Shown: one piece after another, positions 15,316 through 15,829 of the stretch
Numbering within the stretch: the first letter of the stretch is position 1
How the letters are laid out: each line of letters opens with the position of its first letter
Assembly: GCA_002716165.1 (NCBI GenBank)
Contig: PAZT01000035.1
Span: 1 to 15,829 of the forward strand
Direction of reading: 5' to 3'
Source: Deltaproteobacteria bacterium
Lineage (GTDB): Bacteria; SAR324; NAC60-12
DNA: 15,829 nt
Translations under genes and position numbers: made by a program
The notes under the pieces: generated by a model
Told to the model about the DNA's origin: nothing
Database searches by the model: none
What the model saw: only the letters and a program-made list of their open reading frames with translations

Positions 15316-15829
15316 TTACTTATTTGAAGAAAATAACCCCTTGATTGCAGCCCAAGCAAGGGGGAGAGCTTTGACTGGAGTGGTTTCTGTTGATTCAGCA
15401 TTACTTTGGTGGTTGATTAATATTTCTTTCGAATCTTCTGTTAATGTTTGTTGATCCATTAAACCTGTAAAACTCGAAGCCCATTGGTCAAACATTTTGT
15501 TATTAACTGCAACAATCATCCTAGCACCAAACTGTGCAAGTCTTCCAGTTATAGAAAGAGACATACTGCTATGCATTTCAGTTCCTCCATCATCCAATGG
15601 TGACAATTTAATATTCATGGTCAAATTAGCTCCACCTTTGCCTGAAGTATCCAAACCTTTACCCTCCATGACCATCTCATAATCTGCCTCTTCAAGTTTG
15701 GTAAATTGAGCTTCACCATTAAACTTTGCTGTTACAGGACCAATTTTAATACTTATCTTTCCTTTAAAATTTTTTTCGTCTATTTGCTCTGTAAGTTCTG
15801 CACCAGGAACAGATTTAACCATGAATGAT
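15316..15829 (-). CDS. CoxG-like SRPBCC-fold protein (partial, N-terminus off the right edge)
   Basis: About 171 residues are visible and the frame stays open to the edge. The Met codon at 15822 falls just before KSVPGAELTEQID, which in relatives lies about 25-30 residues into the protein, so it is internal and the true start is outside. Landmarks: SVPGAELTEQ, ISIKIGPVTAKFNGEAQF, then GKGLDTSGKGGANLTMNIKLSPLDDGGTEMHSSMSLSITGRLAQFGARMI, the standard CoxG core. A roughly 40-residue linker and a short hydrophobic tail (LPLAWAAIKGLFSSNK) follow. CoxG anchors carbon monoxide dehydrogenase to the membrane and binds a quinone. Stand-alone relatives sit beside other molybdenum hydroxylases, so CO use is only a possibility. 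Confidence 0.85.
   Translation of the reverse strand, partial: SFMVKSVPGAELTEQIDEKNFKGKISIKIGPVTAKFNGEAQFTKLEEADYEMVMEGKGLDTSGKGGANLTMNIKLSPLDDGGTEMHSSMSLSITGRLAQFGARMIVAVNNKMFDQWASSFTGLMDQQTLTEDSKEILINHQSNAESTETTPVKALPLAWAAIKGLFSSNK

Noticed and set aside
15257..15454. 65-codon plus-strand frame
   Set aside because: It overlaps the end of the well-supported CoxG-like gene on the other strand and has no protein-like features.

Overview
The window is AT-rich DNA (roughly 33% G+C by eye, falling below 25% in the gaps). It comes from a Gram-negative-type heterotroph: Sec signal peptides, a binding-protein-dependent ABC importer, a MORN-repeat exported protein, a CoxG-like protein and a 1-Cys peroxiredoxin. 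There is no ribosomal or phylogenetic marker. An uncultured marine proteobacterial or SAR324-type lineage would fit, but that is inference. Intact genes cover only about 72% of the window, and three recognisable decayed genes add about another 10%, which is sparse for a free-living AT-rich bacterium.

Left end (1-1505, all minus strand): an HD-domain protein of the PhnZ/MIOX-like metal oxygenase superfamily runs off the left edge. It is clearly richer in G+C (44%) than the rest. Just upstream of it, in its transcription direction, lies a RidA gene killed by two in-frame TAA codons. Further upstream is an unrecognised gene broken by a frameshift and a stop.

Centre (1616-8872, all plus strand): a colinear set of seven genes. 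A carbohydrate-type solute-binding protein and two overlapping permeases form an importer with no ATPase gene. They are followed by a GNAT acetyltransferase resembling bacterial relatives of the O-GlcNAcase C-terminal domain, a UPF0309-type SIS sugar-phosphate isomerase-like protein, a class III PLP aminotransferase of the glutamate-1-semialdehyde aminomutase type, and a metal/NAD dehydrogenase of the glycerol-1-phosphate dehydrogenase type. Together they look like uptake and conversion of an amino sugar or other amino-polyol. The substrate is not identifiable from sequence. A strong hairpin plus T-run between the binding protein and the first permease contains the permease's Shine-Dalgarno sequence. 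It probably sets the usual excess of binding protein over permease.

Right half (9053-15829): a D-amino-acid-oxidase-type FAD enzyme that has lost its middle and is frameshifted; an unrecognised 129-residue protein; a secreted MORN-repeat protein; an exported serine beta-lactamase-family hydrolase (all minus); a divergent 0.5 kb gap with a perfect 8-bp inverted repeat; a SAM methyltransferase and a Prx6-type peroxiredoxin (plus); and a CoxG/SRPBCC protein entering from the right edge (minus).

The most useful second looks are the unassigned amino-sugar-like module, the terminator/ribosome-binding-site overlap, and the loss of both an amine-forming oxidase and RidA in one neighbourhood. I found no CRISPR array, insertion sequence, tRNA or rRNA.
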